DNA of 6,229 nucleotides from CAIOZW01 sp049317725. GTDB taxonomy: Bacteria; Acidobacteriota; Blastocatellia; RBC074. This document shows, in pieces, positions 1 through 5,028 of this stretch. Position 1 is the stretch's first letter, and each line of letters starts with the position of its first letter. Below the pieces are notes generated by a model that made no database searches, was not told where the DNA came from, and saw only the letters and a list, made by a program, of their open reading frames with translations. The stretch covers positions 1 to 6,229 of the forward strand of contig JBMOHS010000210.1 of the NCBI GenBank assembly GCA_049317725.1, written 5' to 3'. A program made the position numbers and the translations under genes.

Positions 1-90
1 GGGGAGGGGGCAGGGGAGTGAACTTGCCCAGCTTTCATAGGCATCTCAGGTACGTGCCTTGTTGATGCACGAAATGTCCAAAGTCCAGAT

Positions 91-107
91 GCGGGCCGGA
101 GGCCCGC
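91..107. repeat. GC-rich hairpin (REP-like candidate)
   Basis: A perfect 7-bp inverted repeat, GCGGGCC and GGCCCGC, is separated by a 3-base GGA loop. No T-tract follows on either strand, so it does not look like an intrinsic terminator. It resembles the short GC-rich palindromes that recur between genes in many genomes, but one copy in this window cannot show that it is repeated. Confidence 0.55.
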
Positions 108-121
108 GCACCCAGGGTCGG

Positions 122-182
122 CCTTCTCCCTTTCCCTTCTCCTTCCCCCTCTTCCCCTCCGTGTCTCCGTGCCTCTGTGTGA
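122..182. repeat. Pyrimidine tract followed by degenerate GTGTCTCC-type repeats
   Basis: Bases 122-160 are 39 consecutive pyrimidines. They are followed by a degenerate 8-base tandem (GTGTCTCC, GTGCCTCT, then GTGTGAGA). A polypyrimidine-polypurine run of this length can adopt non-B (triplex-type) DNA. No coding signal accompanies it. Confidence 0.6.
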
Positions 183-221
183 GACTCTTCCCCCCCAGCG
201 TGGGCCCACTTGTTTTTTCTC

Positions 222-289
222 ACACGAAGACATGAAGCCGCTAAGGTTTTGGGTTGGAGAGATCTTCATCCTCCATCTCTTCTTCGTGT
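222..289. repeat. Inverted repeat with ACACGAAGA arms
   Basis: ACACGAAGA at 222-230 is the exact reverse complement of TCTTCGTGT at 281-289, with about 50 bases between the arms. The arms belong to the same family of GTGTCT/CACGAAG words as the repeat just upstream. The long loop makes a stable RNA hairpin unlikely; an intergenic repeat cassette is the simpler reading. Confidence 0.45.
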
Positions 290-430
290 CTCAATGGTGC
301 AATCATCTCTTGCGTTCCGTGAGTAGTTACTGTCAAAGAGCAGCTTTGGGATTGAGGAATTTTGAGCAAAGTGCTATCAAACGATTTCGGATGAGAGGAC
401 GGAGGATTGCCTGGCCTCGCTGGGTGATTG

Positions 431-436
431 AAAGGG
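431..436 (+). promoter_or_regulatory. Ribosome binding site deciding the Fic start
   Basis: AAAGGG lies 6 bases before the ATG at 443. This spacing is good for that ATG, whereas the in-frame TTG at 428 would put the site inside the gene. The ATG is therefore preferred. Confidence 0.5.
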
Positions 437-442
437 TCTGGC

Positions 443-1957
443 ATGACCAGAAAGCTTGCGTCGGCTACGTCGACTGAGGGAATCGTCTTGAACTATCAGC
501 GAATCCAGCCGTTTCCAGTCCAGAACCGCGATGAGTTCCCGGAACTCCGCGCTCTTTCGACGATCTGGCAGGCACGCCGGGCTCTCCTTGAGGAAGACTT
601 TGCCTACAAGGAGTTCGTGAAAAAACTCCAGCGGGAGTGGGCCATCGAGACTGGAATCATCGAACGTCTCTACACCTGGGACCGTGGCGTCACTGAAGTT
701 CTGATTGAACAGGGGATTGAATCCTCGATCATTGCCCATCAGGGAGGCGTGACCCAACAAGATGCCGAGCACATTCAATCCCTCATCAATGACCACTTGG
801 GTGTTATCGAGGGCCTCTTCGGATACATCAAGGGGGATGTACCGTTGACGGAGCATTTCATTCGCGGGCTTCAGGCTCAGTTCACGGCCCATCAGGATGA
901 TACGGAAGCGGTGACAGCGTCGGGCACGTTGATTCGTGTCACCCTGCAGAAGGGGGAGTACAAGAGCAGTCCGAACAATCCGCGCCGTCCCGATGGGACT
1001 GTTCATGCCTATTGCCCGCCAGAGTTGACAAAGGAGGAGATGGAGTCACTCATCCGCATGTACAGGGAGGCAGAGACGATCCATCCCCCAGAGGTCAAAT
1101 CAGCTTGGTTGCACCACCGCTTCACACAGATTCATCCATTCCAGGATGGGAATGGCCGCGTGGCGCGTGCACTTGCGTCGCTGGTATTCCTGCGGGAAGG
1201 ATTGTTCCCGTTGGTCGTTCGTGACCTTGACCGGAAGGAGTATATTGGCGCGCTTGAGACGGCCGATGCGGGGGATCTCGGGCCTCTTGTTGCCTTCTTT
1301 GCACGCCGCCAACGCGACGCAATTCTCAAGGCGCTTGGGCTTGAACAGCAGGTTCAGCAGAGCAGGCATGCCGATAAAATTGTTGCGTCAGCCCTCGACC
1401 TCCTGCGCACTCGTCTCCGTCGTGAAGAAGAGACGGTCTCGGTGGTGTATCAACACGCGGAGAAGTTGTTCGCTCGTGTCGAGCAGAAATTCCGTGAACT
1501 GGCAAACAGGCTTGACGCGGATCTTCGCGCTCTTACACCACCGCAACGGCCTGTCTACCATGCGCGATGGAGTTCAGCTGTCAACGACTCGAATCAACGC
1601 CACTACTTCCAGAAGCAGATCGTCGACATCGCAAAGCATTTCGGCTACTTTGCCAATCTCGAGCGATTCCGCACTTGGGTCCGCCTGACTCTCACGACCG
1701 CACAGGACTTCGACTACGTTCTGAGCTTCCATGGATACGGCTCTGGCAACACGGGAGTCCTGGTCGCGTCTGCGTTCACATACGTGAAAGCTCCACGAGA
1801 AGATGGTGGCAGCGAGCCGGTTGCACTGCATCCTGCCGCAACCGAACTCTTTCAATTCAATTATGCAGAGGGGTACGAGACCACGGAGAAGCGCTTTGAC
1901 GAGTGGCTCGAAGCATCCATGGCAATCGCACTTGCGGAATGGAATCGCTCACTGTAA
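443..1957 (+). CDS. Fic-domain protein AMP-transferase with an uncharacterised C-terminal extension
   Basis: Predicted 504-residue cytoplasmic protein. Fic enzymes transfer AMP (sometimes another phosphate-containing group) from a nucleotide to a hydroxyl on a target protein. The complete signature HPFQDGNGRVAR is at residues 231-242: His231 is the catalytic base, Asp235 the magnesium ligand, and the GNGRxxR part binds phosphates. About 155 residues earlier, TGIIER (70-75) sits where class II Fic proteins carry the inhibitory helix (S/T)xxxE(G/N); here the last position is Arg. GTVHAYCPPE before the core fits the substrate-aligning flap. From about residue 309 a ~195-residue tail begins with a charged, probably helical or coiled-coil stretch; I do not recognise a named domain in it. 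No signal peptide or membrane segment is evident. An in-frame TTG at 428 would add five residues. Family assignment is secure; the target and biological role are not visible. Confidence 0.93.
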   Translation: MTRKLASATSTEGIVLNYQRIQPFPVQNRDEFPELRALSTIWQARRALLEEDFAYKEFVKKLQREWAIETGIIERLYTWDRGVTEVLIEQGIESSIIAHQGGVTQQDAEHIQSLINDHLGVIEGLFGYIKGDVPLTEHFIRGLQAQFTAHQDDTEAVTASGTLIRVTLQKGEYKSSPNNPRRPDGTVHAYCPPELTKEEMESLIRMYREAETIHPPEVKSAWLHHRFTQIHPFQDGNGRVARALASLVFLREGLFPLVVRDLDRKEYIGALETADAGDLGPLVAFFARRQRDAILKALGLEQQVQQSRHADKIVASALDLLRTRLRREEETVSVVYQHAEKLFARVEQKFRELANRLDADLRALTPPQRPVYHARWSSAVNDSNQRHYFQKQIVDIAKHFGYFANLERFRTWVRLTLTTAQDFDYVLSFHGYGSGNTGVLVASAFTYVKAPREDGGSEPVALHPAATELFQFNYAEGYETTEKRFDEWLEASMAIALAEWNRSL

Positions 1958-1963
1958 GGAGGT
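1956..1963 (+). promoter_or_regulatory. Strong Shine-Dalgarno overlapping the Fic stop codon
   Basis: AAGGAGGT overlaps the TAA of the Fic gene by two bases. Its AGGAGG core lies 6 bases before an ATG at 1969. This is the best ribosome binding site in the window and the classic arrangement for translational coupling of a second gene in an operon, but only 11 codons follow that ATG. Confidence 0.6.
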
Positions 1964-1968
1964 GCAGG

Positions 1969-2004
1969 ATGACCTCAATTCAGGATGAAAAGGCGCGTTG
2001 CTGA
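1969..2004 (+). pseudogene. Truncated start of a lost gene downstream of fic (11 codons)
   Basis: ATG at 1969 opens a frame reading MTSIQDEKARC and then TGA at 2002-2004. It begins 11 bases after the Fic stop behind a near-perfect Shine-Dalgarno. This looks like the intact 5' end of a second operon gene whose remainder was removed by a rearrangement that placed the convergent antitoxin fragment here. Eleven codons are too few to identify the family. The alternative is a real short peptide or a chance ATG after a purine-rich stop region. Confidence 0.4.
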
Positions 2005-2006
2005 TT

Positions 2007-2026
2007 GCGCGGGTGAATGCCCGTGC
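2007..2026. terminator. Hairpin between convergent genes, possible weak terminator
   Basis: GCGCGGG (2007-2013) pairs with CCCGTGC (2020-2026) around a 6-base loop; six pairs are Watson-Crick and one is G-U. It lies between the convergent Fic and antitoxin genes, where a bidirectional terminator would be useful. Neither strand has a T-run after it, so it is not a canonical intrinsic terminator and could instead be an intergenic palindrome. Confidence 0.35.
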
Positions 2027-2030
2027 CACT

Positions 2031-2261
2031 TCAAGCGGGGGGAGAGACCGATCGTTTGAGGCCGGCCTTTCGCGCTTGACCCACGAATTCATCGAAATCG
2101 CTCATCGTCGGCGGGGTCAAGGTCTTGAGACTCACCACGCCATCGCTCCCGATAACCACAAACTGAGGACCAGCGGTGAGACCGAGCCGATGGCGAATCT
2201 CTTCGGGGATGACCACCTGCCCCTTCGATGACATTCGGGTTGTCAGCTCATCACGTTCCAT
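2031..2261 (-). CDS. Orphan AbrB/MazE/SpoVT-type antitoxin
   Basis: Predicted 76-residue DNA-binding protein. LTTRMSSKGQVVIPEEIR (residues 6-23) followed by HRLGL is the hallmark swapped-hairpin AbrB fold of VapB/MazE-like antitoxins, which dimerise to bind the promoter and normally use their C-terminus to neutralise a toxin. The C-terminus (DFDEFVGQARKAGLKR, then a short proline-containing tail) starts like the usual toxin-binding helix but ends sooner than I would expect. No PIN or MazF toxin follows: the downstream side runs straight into the convergent Fic gene, so the partner is missing. The start is ambiguous. The ATG at 2261 gives MERDEL before the family core, and those residues also match the reading frame of a transposase remnant just upstream; an ATG at 2234 would give the minimal form. 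No good Shine-Dalgarno precedes either. It may be a functional orphan regulator or a relic. Confidence 0.8.
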   Translation of the reverse strand: MERDELTTRMSSKGQVVIPEEIRHRLGLTAGPQFVVIGSDGVVSLKTLTPPTMSDFDEFVGQARKAGLKRSVSPPA

Positions 2262-2441
2262 GGTCTTGAGTCTATCACGACGTTGACCTTGATCCAGGTC
2301 GGCTTGTCTTACCCATTTGCGAATGGCCTAAGGGGTCAGCCCGGACTCTTTGGCAAAATCGGCAGGGCTCCTCCCTGATCGAGCAAGTTCGGCTATTTTC
2401 CATCGAAATTCTGGGTCATACGGATTGTGGCTTTTGGTTAT
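2262..2441 (-). pseudogene. Decayed 5' fragment of an IS3-family OrfA transposase
   Basis: On the minus strand this reads as the helix-turn-helix N-terminus of an IS3-type OrfA: YDPEFRWKIAELARSGRSP, then DFAKESGLTP, then AIRKWVRQADLDQG and RRDRL. The order and the IRKWVRQADLDQG block are typical of that family. Two lesions are visible. The expected start codon, 4 bases after a GGGAGGTG ribosome-binding-like sequence, is ATA rather than ATG (2439-2441). Codon 38 is TAG (2328-2330) where family members often have Gln, consistent with a CAG to TAG change. After about 60 codons the homology stops at ERDEL and the same frame continues into the antitoxin. The leucine-rich tail of OrfA, OrfB and the IS ends are absent from the window. 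Confidence 0.7.
2269..2274 (-). promoter_or_regulatory. Possible -10 element for the AbrB gene
   Basis: TAGACT on the minus strand fits the loose -10 pattern TAnnnT and lies 7 bases before the ATG at 2261, which would give a nearly leaderless message. No convincing -35 box is present at the right distance. If real, the promoter lies inside the transposase remnant. Confidence 0.2.
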
Positions 2442-2504
2442 CTGACACCTCCCTGGCTCTTGATAATGTGTGCACTAAATCGGTTCGACTTCAGTTTTTG
2501 GTTA

Positions 2505-2837
2505 TCAGGGATTGTCGGCCAGGATCAATGCGATTTTGGGCAACTCGATTACACTCACTTGCCAAACGATATCCAGATTTACACCAAAGTAATCATGAAC
2601 GAGGCGATTCCGCATTCCTGCCATGCTTCGCCACGGGATGCTGGGATAGGTGGCGCGCACTTCTTCCGAAACAAGTTTGGCTGCTTCGCCCAGAATTTCA
2701 ATATTCCGGATCACGGCGTCCTGAGTCTTGATGTCCCCGAGAAAATCAGCGTAATTGCCAGCACCGATATATGACTGGATGCGATCAATCGCTTCCCGGA
2801 TATCGTTGAGTAAGTCGGCATCAGAGCGGTTAGACAT
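2505..2837 (-). CDS. hepT: HepT-like RNase toxin of a HepT-MntA system
   Basis: Predicted 110-residue mostly helical protein of the HepT (former DUF86) family. It carries the diagnostic RX4HXY motif as RNRLVHDY at residues 76-83, with Arg76 and His81 expected to be catalytic for RNA cleavage and Tyr83 the expected site for AMP attachment by the antitoxin. Other family features are the QDAVIRNIEILGEAAK block (39-54) and the PSIPWRSMAGMRN lead-in. Length is normal for the family and there is no sign of decay; it ends in TGA with a TAA in the next codon. The ATG at 2837 is chosen because it overlaps the mntA stop by 8 bases; longer versions starting as far up as 3068 would run through the mntA coding region and add unrelated sequence. 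The neighbouring antitoxin gene makes the identification secure. Confidence 0.92.
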   Translation of the reverse strand: MSNRSDADLLNDIREAIDRIQSYIGAGNYADFLGDIKTQDAVIRNIEILGEAAKLVSEEVRATYPSIPWRSMAGMRNRLVHDYFGVNLDIVWQVSVIELPKIALILADNP

Positions 2838-3132
2838 AGACAATGCTCTCGGTGATATCCTGTCGCACTGTATTTTTGCGGATGGCTTGAAGACCAGCGG
2901 GGGTGAGGATATCGACGCGGCGGCCAAGTACCCCTTCCAGATAATCGCCCAGTTCCATGAATCGCAGGCCGATGGGAGGATCAAATTCGATGATGAGATC
3001 GATATCGCTCTTGTCAGTTGACAGTCCCTTCGCGAAGGACCCGAAGAGACCAATTCGGCGAACGCCAAACTCCTGCCTCAGATAGGGCGAGCGTAGGCGA
3101 AGCAGCTCAACGATCTGTTCACGAGTCAACAT
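2830..3132 (-). CDS. mntA: MntA-like minimal nucleotidyltransferase antitoxin
   Basis: Predicted 100-residue DNA polymerase beta-like nucleotidyltransferase. The GSX10DXD signature is exact: Gly31-Ser32 (in GLFGSFAKG), ten residues, then Asp43-Ile-Asp45 (in SDIDL). A third carboxylate is well placed at Asp74 in RRVDILTP. MntA proteins neutralise HepT by transferring AMP units from ATP to the tyrosine of its RX4HXY motif. The gene is upstream of hepT and overlaps it by 8 bases (the ATG of hepT precedes the TAA of mntA), so translation is probably coupled. Start choice is uncertain: the ATG at 3132 gives a standard N-terminus (MLTREQIVELL), whereas a TTG at 3150 adds six residues. Neither has a recognisable Shine-Dalgarno, and the upstream DNA is a tandem ATGGARA repeat read on the opposite strand. 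Confidence 0.92.
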   Translation of the reverse strand: MLTREQIVELLRLRSPYLRQEFGVRRIGLFGSFAKGLSTDKSDIDLIIEFDPPIGLRFMELGDYLEGVLGRRVDILTPAGLQAIRKNTVRQDITESIVYV

Positions 3133-3149
3133 AGGCAGTGGGAGACCCA

Positions 3150-3198
3150 ATGGAGAATGGAAAATGGAAAATGGAAAATGGAGAATGGAGAATGGAGA
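3150..3198. repeat. Seven-copy tandem heptamer ATGGARA
   Basis: Seven uninterrupted 7-base units: one ATGGAGA, three ATGGAAA, then three ATGGAGA. The array begins 18 bases before the mntA ATG (minus strand), where the promoter or 5' leader would be expected. Because the unit is not a multiple of three it cannot encode a regular peptide. Copy number could change by slippage. Confidence 0.9.
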
Positions 3199-3268
3199 AG
3201 GAAGAATTGAGGTGGCGTGGTGAGAGGTCTGACCGGTAAGTCAACACCCCTGCGAGCGAGCCGTCATC

Positions 3269-3322
3269 CTCTTCTACCTCTTCTACCTCTTCTACCTCTT
3301 CCACCCCTTCCACCCCTTCCAC
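3269..3322. repeat. Six-copy tandem nonamer CTCTTCTAC/CCCTTCCAC
   Basis: Six 9-base units: three CTCTTCTAC, one CTCTTCCAC, two CCCTTCCAC, followed by a partial CCC. The gradual change along the array (T to C at two positions) is typical of unequal copying inside a tandem repeat. The opposite strand would read as Val-Glu-Glu/Gly repeats but has no credible gene around it. Confidence 0.9.
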
Positions 3323-3508
3323 CCCAGATTCAGCGGTGAAAGCGATCGACGTCACCTCGCCGCAATCCTGCCACAGCGAATGACGTAAGGGGATTATCTG
3401 CAAAACGGGTGTTGATTCCAATCCCAGCAAGGAAGAATTGTGTCCATCGCTGGGGGAGCCTGAACCGATCGCCGTCGAGGACCTGCGTTGGTGGGGGGGG
3501 AGCGGTGC

Positions 3509-3538
3509 TTGGGGATTGTGTGGCAATGCGCCTATAAT
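3509..3538 (+). promoter_or_regulatory. Promoter of matB-matC, probably giving a leaderless mRNA
   Basis: A perfect TATAAT at 3533-3538 is preceded, with an 18-base spacer, by TTGGGG (3509-3514; three of six matches to the -35 consensus). Only 8 bases separate the -10 box from the ATG at 3547, so transcription should begin at or within a couple of bases of the start codon. No Shine-Dalgarno lies between. Both facts point to leaderless translation. Confidence 0.65.
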
Positions 3539-3546
3539 CCGCGGTC

Positions 3547-5028
3547 ATGCAACTACTGGATCTGTTCAATCTGTCGTTGGTTGGGAGGGCCTCGGTCACC
3601 GCGCTGGAGTACGACGTGCCAGACGGGAAGACGGAGCACCTGACCTTTGGAGAGCTGGGCGAGCGCAGCGACCGGGTGGCGAGGTGGTTGCTGGCGCAGG
3701 GGGTGACGACGGGGGACCGCCTGGGGATCTTCCTCGCCAACCGGGTCGAGTTCATCGATCTGCTGTTGGCGTCGCTCCGGTTGGGCGTGATCGTCGTACC
3801 GATCAACATCCTCTACCGCGAGCGCGAGCTGGCGCACATTGTCGCGGACGCTGAGCCAAAGGCGGTCGTGACCACGGTCGAGGCCGCGAGCTGGCTGCCC
3901 GCCGGGACGCCCTTCCTCGATGTCGAGGAGGTGGGGCGCGTGGCGGCGTCGGGGGAACGGGTCGAGCCGGTGCGGCTGGCACTGGACGGAGAGACGCCGG
4001 CGATGCTCGTCTACACTTCTGGGACCACTGGGCGCTCGAAGGGCGCGGTGCTGACCCACCACAACTTGGCGGCGAATGGTGTCAACCTGCTCGCCTGCTG
4101 GCGGATCACCGCCGAGGATCGCTATCTGGCGGTGCTGCCGCTCTTCCACGTGCATGGCCTCGGCAACGGCCTGATCTGCTGGCTGATCAGCGGTTGTCGG
4201 ATGCGGCTGGTCGAGCGCTTCGAAGGGAGCCGGGCGGCGGCGCTCTTCCGCCACTTCCAGCCGACCCTCTTCTTTGGTGTCCCGACGGTCTATGTGCGGC
4301 TGCTCGAGCTGCCGGACGACCTGGCCCGCGAGATCGGTTCGCGCGTGCGCCTCTTCGTCTCCGGTTCAGCTCCCTTGCCCGCCCACCTTCTGACGGAATT
4401 CCGGGAGAAGTATGGCCACACGATCCTCGAGCGTTATGGGATGAGCGAGACGCTCATGAACATCAGCAACCCGTACGAGGGGGAGCGGCGTCCGGGAAGC
4501 GTCGGGTTTCCGCTGCCAGGGGTCTCGGTGCGGATCGTCGATGGAGAAGGGAAGCGGGTGGCGGATGGGACGATTGGGGAGTTGCACGTGCGGGGACCGA
4601 ACCTCTTCGCCGGCTACTGGCGACGCCCGGAGGCGACGGCCGAGGCCATGACCGCCGATGGCTGGTTTCGCACTGGCGACCTGGGCGAGTGCTCGGCCGA
4701 TGGCTACTACACCCTTCGCGGCCGTCGCACCGACCTGATCATCTCGGGTGGCTTCAACCTCTACCCGCGTGAGATCGAGGAGGTCCTGCTGGAGTATCCA
4801 GGGGTGAGGGAGGTGGTCGTCTGCGGTGCGCCGGATCAACGACGGGGGGAGGTGCCGATCGCCTATCTCGTCAGCGACCAGCCGCTCGATGAGGCGGCGC
4901 TCGAGGCGCTCTGCCGTCGTTCGCTCGCCTCGTTCAAGGTGCCGCGGGCCTTCCTCCGCGTCGAGGCCCTGCCGCGAAACGCGATGGGCAAGGTCGTCAA
5001 GAACCTGCTTCCGGAGTGGAGACCATGA
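3547..5028 (+). CDS. matB: Malonyl-CoA synthetase-like acyl-CoA ligase (MatB-like)
   Basis: Predicted 493-residue cytoplasmic adenylate-forming enzyme (ANL superfamily), full length. It should activate a small dicarboxylate such as malonate with ATP to an acyl-adenylate and then to the CoA thioester. Motifs in order: P-loop YTSGTTGRSKG (156-166), ERYGMSE (295-301), TGDLG (376-380), GRRTDLIISGGFNLYP (392-407) with hinge Asp396, and the catalytic lysine Lys482 in PRNAMGK. MatB character comes from VPTVYVRLL (245-253), whose Arg251 aligns with the arginine that binds the distal carboxylate in malonyl-CoA synthetases, and from MNISNPYEGERRPGSVGFPLPGV after the ERYGMSE motif (described by its key SNP and GSVG elements). 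The downstream MatC-like carrier supports the substrate. The ATG at 3547 follows a -10 box directly. Methylmalonate or another short dicarboxylate remains possible; a generic fatty-acid ligase is less likely. Confidence 0.85.
   Translation: MQLLDLFNLSLVGRASVTALEYDVPDGKTEHLTFGELGERSDRVARWLLAQGVTTGDRLGIFLANRVEFIDLLLASLRLGVIVVPINILYRERELAHIVADAEPKAVVTTVEAASWLPAGTPFLDVEEVGRVAASGERVEPVRLALDGETPAMLVYTSGTTGRSKGAVLTHHNLAANGVNLLACWRITAEDRYLAVLPLFHVHGLGNGLICWLISGCRMRLVERFEGSRAAALFRHFQPTLFFGVPTVYVRLLELPDDLAREIGSRVRLFVSGSAPLPAHLLTEFREKYGHTILERYGMSETLMNISNPYEGERRPGSVGFPLPGVSVRIVDGEGKRVADGTIGELHVRGPNLFAGYWRRPEATAEAMTADGWFRTGDLGECSADGYYTLRGRRTDLIISGGFNLYPREIEEVLLEYPGVREVVVCGAPDQRRGEVPIAYLVSDQPLDEAALEALCRRSLASFKVPRAFLRVEALPRNAMGKVVKNLLPEWRP
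5013..5016 (+). promoter_or_regulatory. Ribosome binding site for matC
   Basis: GGAG lies 8 bases before the matC ATG, inside the last codons of matB. Unlike matB, this second gene has a usable Shine-Dalgarno, and it also overlaps the matB stop, so it can be translated by re-initiation. Confidence 0.45.

Larger units (their letters stand above)
1..442. other. Gene-free low-complexity spacer upstream of the Fic gene
   Basis: I see no credible protein gene or RNA gene in this stretch; the short open frames crossing it are biased by repeats. It contains a G-rich start (three runs of four or five G in the first 17 bases), a GC-rich hairpin near position 100, a pyrimidine-only tract, degenerate GTGTCT-like repeats and a long-spaced inverted repeat. 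The last ~80 bases before the Fic gene look like ordinary sequence and should hold its promoter, but I could not pick a convincing -35/-10 pair. Confidence 0.7.
3133..3546. other. Repeat-bearing spacer between divergent mntA and matB
   Basis: This ~410-base gap separates the divergent mntA-hepT and matB-matC units and should contain both promoters. It holds two tandem arrays and a run of eight G (3493-3500). Open frames here are repeat-driven (runs of Val-Glu-Glu or Phe-Ser-Ile type residues) and I regard them as non-coding. The part between about 3330 and 3480 shows no recognisable element. Confidence 0.7.

Noticed and set aside
428..442. TTG at 428 as the Fic start
   Set aside because: The AAAGGG site is placed for the ATG at 443 and would be inside the gene if TTG were used; the five extra residues look arbitrary.
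464..481. Residues SATSTEG of the Fic protein as the inhibitory motif (S/T)xxxE(G/N)
   Set aside because: The position four before the Glu is Ala, and it lies at the extreme N-terminus; TGIIER at 70-75 fits the motif and its usual position better.
377..1006. 209-codon minus-strand frame opposite the Fic gene
   Set aside because: It lies antisense to well-conserved Fic coding sequence and shows no recognisable motif or start signal.
2432..2506. 11-bp direct repeat TTTTGGTTATC at 2432-2442 and 2496-2506 as a transposon target duplication
   Set aside because: The copies overlap the OrfA start region and the hepT stop rather than flanking the IS remnant, and the length is not typical for an IS3 duplication; a local duplication or chance is as likely.
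2838..3068. Longer HepT with an extra 77 N-terminal residues
   Set aside because: The extension is antisense-free but out of frame within mntA, has no HepT similarity, and the ATG at 2837 matches the family's usual N-terminus.
3198..3440. 12-bp direct repeat AAGGAAGAATTG at 3198-3209 and 3429-3440 as target-site or attachment repeats
   Set aside because: About one 12-bp repeat is expected by chance in a window of this size, and nothing resembling a mobile element lies between the copies.
3412..3441. CRISPR-repeat-like string with TTCCAATCCC and a later GAATTG
   Set aside because: It occurs once, with no spaced copies and no cas genes in the window.
3119..3526. Minus-strand frame with Phe-Ser-Ile and Val-Glu-Glu runs as a repeat protein
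   Set aside because: The runs are direct translations of the two DNA tandem arrays, the frame overlaps the mntA start, and there is no start signal or conserved domain.
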